From Ephemerocybe angulata (taxonomy: Eukaryota > Basidiomycota > Agaricomycetes > Agaricales > Psathyrellaceae), in contig JAACJK010000063.1 in NCBI GenBank assembly GCA_013368325.1, positions 372,001 to 436,000 of the forward strand: a stretch of 64,000 nt of DNA. Direction: 5' to 3'. Position numbers and translations under genes: made by a program. Positions within the stretch are counted from its first letter, which is position 1; each line of letters opens with the position of its first letter. Of the stretch, positions 10,350-22,370 are shown piece by piece. The notes under the pieces are model-generated. The model had not been told where the DNA came from, did no database searches, and saw only the letters and a list, made by a program, of their open reading frames with translations.

Positions 10350-12449
10350 ATGTCGACCGACTCGAAACCAGACGATTCGAAACAGCCAAGCATATTGGAA
10401 ACGGACGTGGGTGTCGATAGCGAGAAACTCTCGGGGAAGCTCGACGCAATTGTTTCGTCTGTCGCTCTGGACGCACACTATGATCCCCAGGTCGTAGCGC
10501 GAGTTCTGTAAGTCCTTCGTCCATATTGCGTGGCCAATGGCTGACTATTCCGCATGTGCTTAGACGGAAGATCGATTGGAGGATGCTTCCGTTGCTTGGA
10601 TTCATATATTCGATCTCGTTAATTGACCGCACGAACTTGGGCGTTGCACGGATATCGGGTATGGGCAAGGACTTGGTACGTCACATCATTATCATTCTTC
10701 CTCCGCCCTACCTCATTGCCATGTGAAGAATCTCAATGTTGGCGAGCGATTTAGTATTGCTTCTATGGTCTACTTCCCTCCCTATATCCTTCTGTACGTC
10801 TCCTTAGGCATCTAGCCTCGCGGCTACGATACTAATCGCCCCTATCACAGAGAGATTCCCGGAAACATTGTCCTCCGATGGCTTGGTGCCCGGTCGTGGA
10901 TAACAATCTGTGTCGTTGGGTGGGGTGCAGCGCAGACCGGCATGGCGTTTGTCCCAAGCTGGGGACTTCTCTGTTTGACTCGCGTGCTTCTCGGCGCGTT
11001 TGAGGTACGTCCTCGCGTTCGCGTAATCTGGACCGATGCTAAAGGCTATCACGCTCCCTCCTTTCCCCTGCTTTCGACTTCTCCTACTCCGACCTCGAAC
11101 CCAATTGTCTCGGAACTCATCACTTCTCCTACCCGGCCATTTCGTTTACGTCGACCTTTCGATGATATCAGGCTGGATTCTTCCCCGCCATGGCGTTCAT
11201 CATCACCACCTGGTACAAGAGACACGAGGTTCAGAAGCGCCTGGCTATCTTCTACCTCACAGCCATCTCCCTTACTGGCTTTTCATCTATTCTCGCCTAC
11301 GCCCTCCAGCTTATCGGGGACCGGGGAAGTCTACGAGGCTGGAGATGGATATTCCTCCTTGAGGGCCTCATGACCATTGTCCTCGGGCTCCTAACGTGGT
11401 TCTTCATACCCGACTTCCCAGATAAAAACACGTTCTTGAGCAAGGAGGAGACGAAGCTAGTGCTTGATAGGATCGAGGCCGACCGAAGGGACTCGCTGCC
11501 TGATCCAATCACACTCAGGAAGGTGTTAAAGCATCTCTGCGATCCTTTCTTGTGGTCTTGTGGTGAGTTCAGGATAAGTGCTGTTTACGTGAACCTGTGT
11601 GCTAACGAACCACGTCTGCAGGGCTCATGTTCATGAGCTCCACGATGCCAGCTTATACCATCGCCTTCTTTACATCCATCCTTCTTAGCGGAATGGGCTT
11701 CGGTACTAGAGATTCTCTGTTACTCGGTGCACCTCCATACGTCGCAGCCGTACGTCGCCTTCGGGTCTGCCGTTCATGTTTGTGTTTGAAGCTGACCCAT
11801 TCGACGTGATGTAGGCTATCTCTTGCTACTTCTTCGCATGGATCTCGGACAGGACTAACCAGCGAGCAATTTGGATATTCTTGCAGAGTCTCATTACGAT
11901 AACGGGTCTCATGGTGACGGGCTACGGGAAGCTGAACGGAGTGCGATACTTCGGCCTATTTCTCATTAATATGGGCGCTTCAGGATGTATACCCGGAATT
12001 CTGGCCTACGTGAGTGCTCCACTGGTTCAAAGGCGACTAGACGCTGATACATGGTCGTATTGATTATTCTAGAACGCGAACAATATTGTGTCGCACAGCA
12101 AGGTGGGCTGTGACCTTTTCTCTGCGCTATTCAAACTAACATATGTGACCTTCTAAAGCGATCCGTGTCGACAGCACTCGTCGTCGCATTTGGTGGTGTT
12201 GGCGGTATCTTTTCAACGCTTGTATTCCGTCAAAAGGACTATCCCGAGTATGTGGCTTACCATATCCTCAACGACACCTGCTAACGTAGATGTAGTTACA
12301 TCCCCGGAATATGGGCTACAATGGCCTGCCAGTTCTTTATGATACTCTTGCTCGCCATCAATACGTTTGTATTCCAGCGTCGGAACAAGCTTGCGGCCCA
12401 GGGAAAGAGGGTGAACGAGGAGACCCCAGGTTTCTACTACACGTTGTAG
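10350..12449 (+). CDS. MFS permease of the allantoate/DAL5 (anion:cation symporter) family
   Basis: Ten exons sum to 491 aa: 10350-10507, 10564-10675, 10729-10793, 10851-11004, 11172-11562, 11622-11749, 11815-12009, 12073-12102, 12159-12247, 12296-12449. After a hydrophilic N-terminus comes LRKIDWRMLPLLG and the first membrane span, then DRTNLGVARISG, which corresponds to the D-R-x-N-x-x-x-A-R signature of this family. The segment RGWRWIFLLEGLMTIVLGL and the ISDRTNQR loop are also typical. Several further hydrophobic spans are visible, consistent with a 12-TM plasma-membrane carrier. Family members take up allantoate, nicotinate, vitamins or small organic acids, and the substrate cannot be told here. 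The 30-nt exon encoding NANNIVSHSK is very short but in frame. Confidence 0.9.
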
Positions 12450-14049
12450 TCCACATCCCACCCTCATGTTGGTTCGCCAATGCTCGGTAAAACGTGGTCA
12501 GGTTCGTGTAATGTATATGGTATAATAATGTAACATTTTTATATTGTGGTACATCAGTCACTAGTCATATGCGTGCACTCCTATCTGTACATACAAAAAT
12601 AAGGTACTTACGTACTTACACCTCGACGGCTTTCCAGCATGGTACATTATCTTATCTTTTCTTAAAAGGCCCTAACCTTTACAACCTAACATGACCAACT
12701 ACGCAAATGACAAATTGCCATCACTTTTCCGGTTTCTTCCTGTCGACGATGTCGCCGCCTCTTAGGAAATCCGAGGTTCCTTGAGGTCGAACGCTTGTCC
12801 CCTGTCCGACTTGGCAAGCCTTTGCAAGGTCTGACGTTCATCTTCATCCCTCCGTCAGTGACCCCTCACCCATCCTCTCGATTTGTTTTCGCGACTTCGG
12901 ACATACATGACAAAACGGATGTCGCTACGCCCTGGGTTCTCTTTGACTGGGCGGCGATGAAGCATAGGGTCGGGAATTCTGGAGCTTTAAACATCAAGAC
13001 GCCGAGGTGGTGTAGAAGCGAGCGGAACAGCTTGACTACTCATACTCAGCACACCCGCAGGATTGGTATCCATCGACCTTCGCCACTGCCATACCCCGCT
13101 TCACATGAATCTCTGGCGAGTTATCCATCCCTCATTCTCTGAGCCTCTTTCCCTCAAGTCGATCTTGGACCTCGGCTGTGTACTGTTCCTCTTCGCCCTT
13201 CGCCCACTTTTGCTCGGTATCCTCGAGTAATTGTCTACGCCGTTTCCAAGCTCGACACGAGACATGGTGCGGGTGTACCGGTCGGGTTGCACGGAATGCA
13301 CTTCTTCCTCTGGGCGGCTGAGGTCCGACTTCCACGGACACTCGCATTCGCTGCGACATCTGGAATGCGATACAAAATAAGCACGTTGACATTATGCTAG
13401 TCTTACTTCTCGACGCCCGTTTCTATCCTCGGATGTGGATTAAGTTGACATGCTGCTCGATGGGGCAAGCGGCCAGCAATTGGGAACTTCTATATACGGT
13501 TCGTGGCCTCTCCTTTTCGCTAGGTCTCCATCGCCAAGGTTCGTGCGTCTGCTAGCTCAAATATATTCGATTGACGCTGCTACCCGCACATTACGACAAA
13601 GGACACTTGGCTTTGAATCCACTTAGATGTTCGTCGGACTTATCCTTGGAGAGAGTCGCGTTGGACGGCGTGGATTGGATTCCCGTTTCATCAAGCCTAT
13701 TCGGTGCTTTGCTTTCGCCTGGTCTGACAATAAGTGTGTGCTTCTTATCCGAGTTTGCCGCAGGAGTGTGCGCCGCTGTGCCAACAGATAGAGAGGGTGG
13801 AGCGCCAGTGGGTCTTGGTCAGGAGGTTGCCGCGGACTTGGGGTGCTCGTGATCCCTCGGACTTGGGTGTGGATAGTGATCCACGGCAGTTCCAGCGGCT
13901 AGAACCCTTTCTTCGTCATCCCTCCATGTCCAATTTCAATGTTGGACGCGTCTTCTCCAATGAATTGAGCGCCGAGGGCGCCCACATCTTCCTCATGACA
14001 GTTAATCTAACCTCGCAGACTCTGTGGGTTAGATAGGTGGTAGGTGCAC
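12450..14049. other. Intergenic; two weak small ORFs
   Basis: A GATA-type pair (TTATCTTATC) is at 12647-12656. A minus-strand frame at 13132-13392 encodes a basic and acidic peptide containing CRAWKRRRQLLEDTEQKW. Plus-strand frames at 13571-14036 contain ECAPLCQQIERVERQW. Neither has a recognisable domain, and I do not call them genes; they may be exons of an unrecognised or decayed gene. Confidence 0.35.
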
Positions 14050-14056
14050 TATAAAA
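14050..14056 (+). promoter_or_regulatory. TATA box of the aldo/keto reductase
   Basis: TATAAAA lies 96 nt before ATG 14146. It supports that ATG over a possible earlier in-frame start that sits at the TATA itself. Confidence 0.6.
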
Positions 14057-14145
14057 GCTCGATTTTCTGCCGATGGGGTAGCAACAAGAACATACCCACT
14101 TCCATACCACTTCTACAACAACCACAGGAACCAGAACATTCTACC

Positions 14146-15585
14146 ATGGCACTTTTCACACCATCTGAGGCTCCTATCTCCAAGCTCGGTCACTTGCGCC
14201 AACTTTCCTCCCGTGCTGGCGTGCACGTCTCTCCTTTCCAGCTGGGAGGAATGTCCATCGGCGAATCGTCCTGGGCAAAGGTCGGCATGGGAGAGATGTC
14301 AAAGGAGTCGAGCTTCGCGCTTCTGGACGCGTTCTGGGATAACGGAGGGAACTTCATCGATACCGCAGGGAACTAGTACGTGTTAAATGCCCGCTATGCT
14401 CCCGTATATCCTCCTAACTATCTCTTCGATGGTTTAGTCAGGATGGTACATCCGAGAAGTTCATCGGAGAGTGGGCCGAAGCGCGAGGTATCCGAAACCA
14501 CCTCGTCATCGCAACCAAGTACTCCTCTTGCAGGTGGCTCGAGCCGCACTCCGTCGCGCGTGCTGCACACACGGGCAACAGCGCCAAATCTCTCCGCAAC
14601 TCCGTCGAGGCATCCCTCGCCGATCTCAGGACGTCGTACATCGATATCTTATATGTGCACTGGTACGACTGGGATACGAGCATCTACGAGATAATGGATG
14701 CCCTCCATACGTATGTCCAACGCGGGATTGTACTTTATCTGGTTCGTCGAGCCCTTTATCATTAGACGTGAAAGTGTACTGACGTGTTGCATACAGGGTA
14801 TTTCCGATACTCCCGCTTGGATCGTCTCTCGTGCGAATGAATACGCCCGCCAGCAGGGCAAGACGCCCTTTGCAATCTATCAGACTGCCTACAGCATTAT
14901 GGAACGCTCCGCTGAGCGGGAGATTCTCCCCCTCGTGCGCGACGAAGGTGCGTTCTCTTCGAGTATCCGGGACGTACTAGTAGGTCTAATTCCTTCTCAG
15001 GTATGGCGCTAGCACCCTTCTCCGTCCTCCATGGTGGAAAGCTTCGCTCCGACGCTGAGGAGGAAGCGCGCCGCACCTCCGGCGAGAAAGGCAGGCACAT
15101 GCCGTGGCAGACCCAGTGGGAGCGCACACCCGAGGAGAAAGCTGTCTGCGACAAGTTAGAGAAGGTTAGGGAGGAGGTTGGAGTGAAGAGCCTCTCTTCA
15201 GGTATGATATTTCCCTACCTGATGACTTCGAATAGTAGCTGATGTATGACTATCTTACTAGTTGCCATCGCGTATGTGATGCACAAAGCACCCTTCGTAT
15301 TCCCCGTTCTAGGTGGTCGCAAGCCTTCGCAGATCCTTGCCAACATCGAGGCTCTGGATATCTCGCTATCTGATGCACAGATTGCGTTCTTAGATGGGGC
15401 CAAGCCCTTGGATCCCGGCTTCCCCAACTTTATGATCGTAAGTACAGTGTTTAATCTACTGGACGGAAGTCTGATATTCATAACTATCAATCCAGGGCGA
15501 CGGGACGACATACCCTGCTGGTTTGATCTGGAGTACCCTGGTCAAGACCCCGAGGGCTGGCCCAATCAGACCCGGAGCTGCCTGA
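14146..15585 (+). CDS. Aldo/keto reductase, aryl-alcohol dehydrogenase / norsolorinic-acid reductase type
   Basis: Six exons (14146-14375, 14438-14741, 14797-14947, 15001-15201, 15262-15437, 15496-15585) give 383 aa. The AKR catalytic tetrad can be read: Asp and Tyr in NFIDTAGNYQDG, Lys in VIATK, His in YVHWYDWD. SPFQLGGMSIG at the N-terminus and ISDTPAWIVSRANEYA, ERSAEREILPL and FPVLGGRKPSQI later in the chain place it in the AAD/NorA branch. These enzymes reduce aryl aldehydes and related carbonyls with NADPH in the cytosol; in white-rot fungi they recycle aryl alcohols. The last exon codes for a C-terminal tail without motifs. Confidence 0.9.
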
Positions 15586-15793
15586 ACGCGCTATTCACCT
15601 TCCAATATGCACGCCGTTTTCGTCTTGATTGCTTACATTCCAGATACGATGTATGACCTCTTGTATGCTCAACAATCTAAATATCCTTACTGCAGCACTC
15701 CTCAATTCGATCAAAGAGTCCCTCCTCCACCGTCACTTTATCCTGACAGGAAGTAGCACAGTGAAGCGTTTAACGGTAAATACAACGATAAAC

Positions 15794-16285
15794 TCAGTAG
15801 TCATAAGTAAAGCAGCTTGGATAGGTTCTCGAGTCCATGGCATCACGGATCGTGATGTTAGGGCCAAGAGCAGGGAAGTACATCTCAAAGTCAAAGGTCA
15901 CTTGTACGTTCCCTTTCTGCTTAGTCGGACCTGATATATCATACAGCCGGCTCACCTTGTCGGCTTCTTTCCACTTCCACCACACCCTAGTATCCATATT
16001 TGCATGGTGCAGGTAGTATATATCGCCTCAAAAGATGGAGTATTAGATCGCTCACCGGCTCGGCGGCTGCCGAATAAACATCCGGCATTTCTCCACCCAC
16101 GATTGCGTGGCCACCGCCGTGGATGGGGTTCCAAAAGTCGTCGATGAAGAGTCTGAAGGCCTCGTACGACTCAGACACTGGAGTACCTTCACCGCGTTCG
16201 CGCGCATTACCGCTCGCCTCCACGATTCGTCTATCCACGAGACAATGCTCGGCTTCCTGTAGCCAGGCATCTGGCTTCATTCAGG
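15794..16285 (-). pseudogene. Tyrosinase remnant (CuB half only)
   Basis: On the minus strand one exon-like block encodes WNPIHGGGHAIVGG and MPDVYSAAAEP. After a ~50-nt intron-like gap, YLHHANMDTRVWWKWKEAD follows and the frame runs to SCFTYDY and a stop. These are the second copper-binding (CuB) histidines of the tyrosinase/polyphenol-oxidase family and its C-terminal region. The CuA half, a start codon and a signal peptide are absent upstream, where the SDR promoter begins. The block is therefore a 5'-truncated remnant. The surviving reading frames are intact, so the loss may be fairly recent. Confidence 0.75.
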
Positions 16286-16891
16286 TGCTAGACATCGACC
16301 CTTCGCTGCTTATTTCACTTTATGTGAAGCTGGATCCAATCCCAAACTAACTCAGCCAATGCAAATGGGTCAATTCAGGAACAGGTCCGTCGTATTGCAG
16401 AATAGCCTGTTGGAGAGACGCCCAGCCCCTCTACTTTCTGATTTCACAGCCCGCAAAAAATCCCCTATTTCAAGCCCCTGGGCTGTGACACTATCCAGGC
16501 GAGATGTGGCCCAGATTCTCTTTCTCCCTTGATTCCCAGCAGCTCGCATTCGGACCCATCCTGCCGACACATAGGCACCTCGAAGGCGTTTCTAAATATG
16601 CCGCTTAGACTGGAAGCTCTCCGATACTGCAGGTGGACGGCACCACATTCCTTAATTCAGACCAATGACGTCCCTCACCGGGCGCCCATGCCTCGTCCTG
16701 CAGTCCTAGCCCGTGTCTCTATGCCCACTAAGGGAGCTGTGTCGTCGCCCGGCGGGCGTTACTGGAACCAGGCCAGGCTGAGAGCCACCATAGCGCTTTA
16801 TAAGACCTTACACTCCCCTTTACACCCCTACTCTTCTCTTCTTCCTCTCACCCGCACGTCTCCTCTGTCGCGCCACCGTTTCTTGTCTACT
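16286..16891. promoter_or_regulatory. Promoter region of the SDR gene
   Basis: TTTATAAG (TATA at 16799-16804) lies about 90 nt before ATG 16892. The in-frame open stretch that extends upstream to 16529 is therefore probably untranslated. Confidence 0.5.
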
Positions 16892-18171
16892 ATGCGTAAC
16901 GAAAAGGATGATGCGCCTGTTGTTGGAGACGCCAAGAAGCCTCGAGATATATCAGAGGCGTACGAGGTCATGCACACACCCTCCATCTTCTCCTCTGCAA
17001 GGCGCATCCCCACGCTCGACTATACCCTGCAGAACATCTTCATGTCCCTCGCCACTCTTGTCGTTGCAACCGCATCGCTCATCCTCACAAGCGCTGTCAT
17101 TTTGCCTTTGAGTCTGCTCAGGTCGGTTTTGCCGAAGCAAATGCTTATGCAGAAGGGGGCGGATGTAGTGGAAGCGAAGGGGAAGGTTGTTCTGATCGTG
17201 GGCGCGTCAAGGGGTATTGGTATGGAGGTATTGAAGACGTATGTTCCTGAGCCTGGAACTACCGTCATTGCTGTCTCCAAGAATACAGGTATGTCTAGCC
17301 CCTCACAACTTCAAGTATCGTTCTCTCCCATCGAACCTCATACTCATGTATGACAACGCAGATTTCCTTCGAAACGCTCTTATCACCCTCGGCGATACAC
17401 CCGCTACACTACAGATGGCAACCATCGACCTCTCAGCGAATCACAAGGAGATAGCACGCGCCATAACTGAGCTTGACAAGACCTATGGCCCTATAACGCA
17501 CCTGTACGCTATCGCTGGTATCTCAAATCACTTGAAAGATAGCTCTCCCTGGGGCTTGGTACGCATCACTCTTAGTAAACGTAACCCCACTCGCGAACTA
17601 ACGGGCTTCTTCGAAATGCAGGACGTCACGGAGAAAATGATCCAAGTAAACGTCTCCGGCATCACCGCCGTGGCAATGTCAATGTACGAGTGCATGAAGG
17701 AGCGTCAGTATGGGAAGATCTGCATTGTGGGATCGGTGGCTGGAATCTACGCCCCCTCCAATATGATTTCCTACGCCTCGACTAAGTCCTTCCTCAACAC
17801 CTTCTCCACCTCTCTCCGAACACTGGCAGCGGCATACAATGTCGACGTTGTGACAATCCAGCCCGGGTTCATCGATACGCGTATGACCAAGAAGATGCGC
17901 GGTCAGGGAAGTACCCTGATGAGCTCGGAGTTCAATAGTGCTGAGGAGATTGCGAAGAGGATGAAGAGTGCGGTTGAAAAGGGCGGCGTCGGCGTTATGA
18001 CTTGGCCGACGAGGCAGAGCGTGATGATGTATGGGTTCAAAGGTGAGCCCTATACGTATTCTTGGGAATGGTCATACTAACGCGATCTCGACAGGGCTGA
18101 ATCCGATTTGCGATGAGCTTGGGAGGTATATCTCAATGAAAGGTGGTATGGGCGGAAAGAAGATTACCTAG
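16892..18171 (+). CDS. Membrane-anchored short-chain dehydrogenase/reductase
   Basis: Four exons (16892-17288, 17362-17558, 17622-18042, 18095-18171) give 363 aa. A hydrophilic N-terminus is followed by a long hydrophobic stretch (about res. 50-85, with ATLVVATASLILTSAVILPL). The Rossmann glycine motif VGASRGIG comes next, then the catalytic Ser of the SVAGIY segment and the YxxxK motif in YASTK. PGFIDTRM is the usual post-catalytic PG motif. The layout (membrane anchor followed by SDR) resembles endoplasmic-reticulum SDRs such as ketosphinganine or steroid reductases, but the substrate is not determinable. It lies head-to-head with the tyrosinase remnant. Confidence 0.85.
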
Positions 18172-19433
18172 TCATCATCTCCCCCTGTAGTTTCCCTTTT
18201 ATGTCAGTATCTTGTCTATTATCTCTCGGTCGTAGCTATACACCTCTTCGTGACTTCGTGAACGTGAAGCCGGTGGGAGCCAGTCAAGTCCCGGCGCTTA
18301 AGTATCGCCCCATGACGTCCGTCATGTGCACAGATAGGCACAGCTGCTTCATGCCCGCCTGTTATATCGCCATTTCGACCCTCGTGCCTTCCCTGAGTAT
18401 ATGCATGGGTGAGACCGAACCATAGGTGTGGTCATGAGCGTGCAATGGTGACTGACATGATTGCCGAAAAATAGGATATATCGATTTCCAATACCGACCC
18501 CACTGCGAAGTATTGAACATTCGAGGTATGTGTTGGTACATTTACTAAAAGTATTATATCCATATCTTCACAGCAGTCAAGCCTTTCGAAATATCTCAAC
18601 CTCGACGGGGTCATGGCCAGTAGCATCGTAGCAGTACTGAATATAGCTGACTAACATTCTACCATGGCTGCTTGTGTGAGTTGATGGTTTGTTCGAAGGA
18701 GAAGACCGTCGGAAATCCGGAAGGTCCGGCGGTGACAGAAGCCGATCCCAAGTGTGCATCTCGGTCGCTGGTTGCAACTGTCATGACTCCTTCGCAAGCT
18801 GCGCCTGCCTTTAGTCCTGAATGTAGGTATAGTTTCGTGATATGTGGGTTTCAGATTCAAATTTTCTCGTGTCTAACGGCGCTCAAGTGATAAACATTTG
18901 AAGGACCCTGGCAATCTTCTAGGCTAGGATCCGCCTCTCGCGATTATGAGGGTATGCTGTGCTGGCAGTTGTGGGGATGTAGTTCATCGGAGAAACGGAA
19001 GGGGTGGCGGCGTTCTTTCTGCATGTAAGTTGATGATTCGTCTCAGAAAACCTCCATGCTAGTTCGGAAAGGCCTGTATGTCAGTAACATAGGGTATCAG
19101 AGGAATTTTACTTTTTCCTGGGGATGGCTTCACTGTCGGGCTCCAGGGCTTCACTTAGGTCATGTCGGAACAGCGGTGTTATGTCAAACCTCAATTCAAA
19201 AGGTTGACGCCGCACTTCAACCGCGTGTAATCACAACTACTAGATGCACGGCAAACCCGAGCTACAGCGAATACGCGACACAGCGTTTCAAGCTGGCTGC
19301 TCACAGTTGCCACTACGGACGCTTTAAACGGAATAGGAGAGTCTGAGAACGAAGATCATTTCACCTTGCATCCCGTTCATCCGGTAGGGGGTATGTCACG
19401 GCAGGTACTACTACCTGGCGCGAGGCGAGTACG
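18172..19433. other. Intergenic, no gene recognised
   Basis: No supported gene on either strand; 18430-18900 holds short antisense frames only. The right end is the UPO1 promoter. Confidence 0.5.
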
Positions 19434-19440
19434 TATATAA
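19434..19440 (+). promoter_or_regulatory. TATA box, UPO1
   Basis: TATATAA lies 79 nt before ATG 19513. Confidence 0.65.
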
Positions 19441-19512
19441 ACCCTACTTCGCAGCCTTAGAAATATATCACTTACACCCTCTATCTCACCATCTAATAAC
19501 CTATTCCAAGAG

Positions 19513-20818
19513 ATGCTCTCGAAATCGTTCCCAACCCTCCTTACCCTGGTTTTCGCCCTTTCCCATATTTCAACAGTATTCACCTTCCCAGTATACGGAT
19601 CGCTTGCTGGTTTATCTGAGAGGGAGCTCGACGCCATTCTTCCGACGCTCACGAGTACCAAGCCAGGAACCACCCCGGGGCCTCTTAAGTACAACGGAAC
19701 CAAGCTCATCTACGACAAGGACCACCTGTGGAACCCTATCAAGCCTGGAGATATTCGTGGACCGTGCCCAGGTCTCAATACTCTTGCTTCTCACGGCGTG
19801 AGTGCATGTTCTCTCATTTACGCGACTACAAGGTGATTGAAATGACTATAGTATCTCCCACGAAATGGAATCGCCACGCCTGCTCAGATTATCAATGCCG
19901 TTCAGGAAGGTGCATAGTACATGTGTTCAATTTCACGCGTTGAGAAGTTATCTGACTCCTCGTTAGGATTCAACATGGAGAACCGGGCTGCTCGGTTTGT
20001 TACCTATGCAGCGTTTCTAGTCGATGGAAATCTGGTCACCGATTTGCTCAGCATCGGAGGAAAGACCAAGTTGACTGGACCAGACAGCCCCGGCCCCGCG
20101 AGCATTGCTGGGCTGAACACTCACGCGGTATTCGAAGGGGATGCAAGCATGACCCGTGCCGATGATTTCTTCGGAGATAACCATAGTTTCAACCAGACGC
20201 TTTTCGACCAGGTGCGTTTGGTCCTGCTCCTGTTATGATATCTAATTTTACTAACAATATGCAAAGTTTGTCGACTTTAGTAAGAGGTTTGGTGGGGGGT
20301 TATACAATTTCACCGTCGCGGCCGAGCTTCGCCACCAGCGGATCAAGGAGTCGATTGCGACCAATCCCAAGTTCGACTTCACCTCCCCTCGCTTCTTCAC
20401 CGCCTATGCCGAGTCAACTTTCCCGGTCCACTTCTTCGTCGATGGCCGCAACCCGGTTCGCGCTCTCTCCATGGAAAACGCAACACTATTCTTCCGCGAC
20501 ATGAGGTTCCCTTTCGACTTCCACCGTGCGGCGGAGCCAATCGGCCCAGATGGCATCCGTGAGGTGTTCGCCCCCTATCCCATCAAAGCCGGAAAGAACA
20601 TCAATGGAATCAACACGTATACCCCGGACCCTACCTCTGCAGACTTCGACACCTTCTGCATGCTCTACACCAACTTTGTCACGAAGACTGTTGGGGGTTT
20701 GTACCCTAACCCGATGGGCATTCTGCGAACGAACTTGATCATCAACCTCAAGACTCTCTACGGCGGCCTCTCCCCCACCGCAAACTGTACAGAATTGTTC
20801 CCATACGGAAAGCTTTGA
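19513..20818 (+). CDS. Unspecific peroxygenase UPO1 (long-type heme-thiolate peroxidase)
   Basis: Four exons (19513-19797, 19852-19909, 19967-20211, 20267-20818) give 379 aa with an N-terminal signal peptide ending before FPVYGSLAGL. Signatures of the long UPO group are intact: RGPCPGLNTLASHG (axial Cys of the heme), FEGDASMTRADDFFG (Glu/Gly/Ser magnesium site), and RFFTAYAE. The last carries the catalytic Arg and Glu seven residues apart, as in the Agrocybe enzyme. A late Cys pair (DTFCMLY and NCTELFPYG) can form the conserved C-terminal disulfide. N-glycosylation sites include YNGTK, NFTVA and NATLF. The family is secreted and uses H2O2 to hydroxylate or epoxidise C-H bonds. First of three + strand copies; UPO2 is its closest relative. 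Confidence 0.93.
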
Positions 20819-22289
20819 GGAAGATTCAATTCGGTTGAACCATTTCGTGGATGGAAACCCAGTCCCATTATCCGCCCTGTTAAGGTGTCTTCCTTTTCTC
20901 GTTCGTTTGCCAGTATCTACGTTGTGGAATGTGACGCTTATGTCCGCCGGTTTGTAGTACAGTTACTGTCTACGCAGAATGCGGCCCAATGCGGCCTTGG
21001 CATTTAAATCCGGAATCGAAGGCCCGGCGCTTAAGCTTGATGTGTATGACATAACGAAAACTTGAAAGAGTGGTAAGCAGGGCTTGTCGTATTGGCGTAA
21101 CCGGGTTTGAAAACCATCGCTATGTCTGGGGAAGGTGATCATCAATTTTATCGAGACACGACGAGGGATGTAATGTGTCCCTAACTTCATCTCCGATTGC
21201 AGATGTAATCGAGGTAGTCGGACTTCTATCGCACTCGGTAAAAGCGGCATTGGGGTGAGCCTTATGTAGCTCATGCGCTCCCTTGGAAATATTGGCCACA
21301 TGACAGTATATGTGGGCCCCTTGTCACTGTGCTAGGTTTAAACCATAATGCGTATCTCATCTCAGGGAGCCTCCCTCAAGCTGAAGGCCTGGGGCCTGAA
21401 ATCCATCGGCTTGGTCTTTTTTCTATCCACTGCCACCGTTATCCCGCTTACAGGGCTCGGGCTCCATATAGCTCATTCGCTTCTCATCATACTCTATGCG
21501 GTCTAAACAAATGTTTGAAGAGGAAGCCAAGGTAATTCTTCGGAAATCTGGAAGAACCGGTAATCCTGATAGCCGCTCCGGCTCATGGATTCTCTCTCGT
21601 GCTTCGAGTCGTACGCTGCGAGTGAATTATTCTGAGACAACACACCTCCACATGGGTAACATAACTACAGTAATGACCAGACATATCGTCACTATAGGTG
21701 AGGCTTTACAGCAGGATCGCAGGTATTAGAAGCTGCCCAGTGAATCTTCGGAGAAGTGGAAAGAGGATCGTCTCACTTAGTTCGTTCGAAATACCAGTAG
21801 GCCCTAGATGTCCGTAGATGTAGATCGCTTGTTACGAGTACCAATCGTACTCGAGCATTTGTAACTATTCTTTCTCTTCTAGTTTCGCCCTTCCAGTAAA
21901 TTCTACTTAAACTGGACAATTAGGATTGGAGTCTACTAAACAGCCGCTGTTCGCACACTGCGGTGTATGCCAGACCAGGAGTACTGACATAATCTTTCTT
22001 TAGAAGAGGTTGATGCCAAAACCGGCGTGTAGTCCATACTGGATGAACGGAATGTTCGGGCTATAGCAAATGAGCGAAGGGGGGTTGAGGTTCCCAGTGT
22101 GGATTACCATACTTGGCATGACGGACACTCGCGAGGGAAGGCAGAGAACGGTTAAGATCGCTGCGCAGTGTTTTATTATTGAGTAACGCAGATCTTCTCC
22201 TACGCAGGTTTTCCGGTAGAGTTTATCCCGCTCACCCGGGAGGTAGTGGTATAAGTCACGCTCTGGTTACGCAACGCAGGGAGAAAGCA
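20819..22289. other. Intergenic between UPO1 and UPO2
   Basis: No gene or remnant of a peroxygenase is recognisable here. ORFs are short and unsupported. Confidence 0.5.
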
Positions 22290-22296
22290 TATATAA
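22290..22296 (+). promoter_or_regulatory. TATA box, UPO2
   Basis: TATATAA lies 81 nt before ATG 22371, and the local sequence (TATATAA..CAGCAGCCTTGAGAA) resembles that of UPO1. Confidence 0.65.
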
Positions 22297-22370
22297 GCCA
22301 AGTTCAGCAGCCTTGAGAACGCATCTCATATAATATCTCCCTTTCACATTCAACACCTCATCTCCTAGAA

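Noticed and set aside
13132..14036. Small ORFs with CRAWKRRRQLLED (-) and ECAPLCQQIERVE (+)
   Set aside because: Plausible composition but no start/splice/domain support; left as unassigned intergenic sequence.
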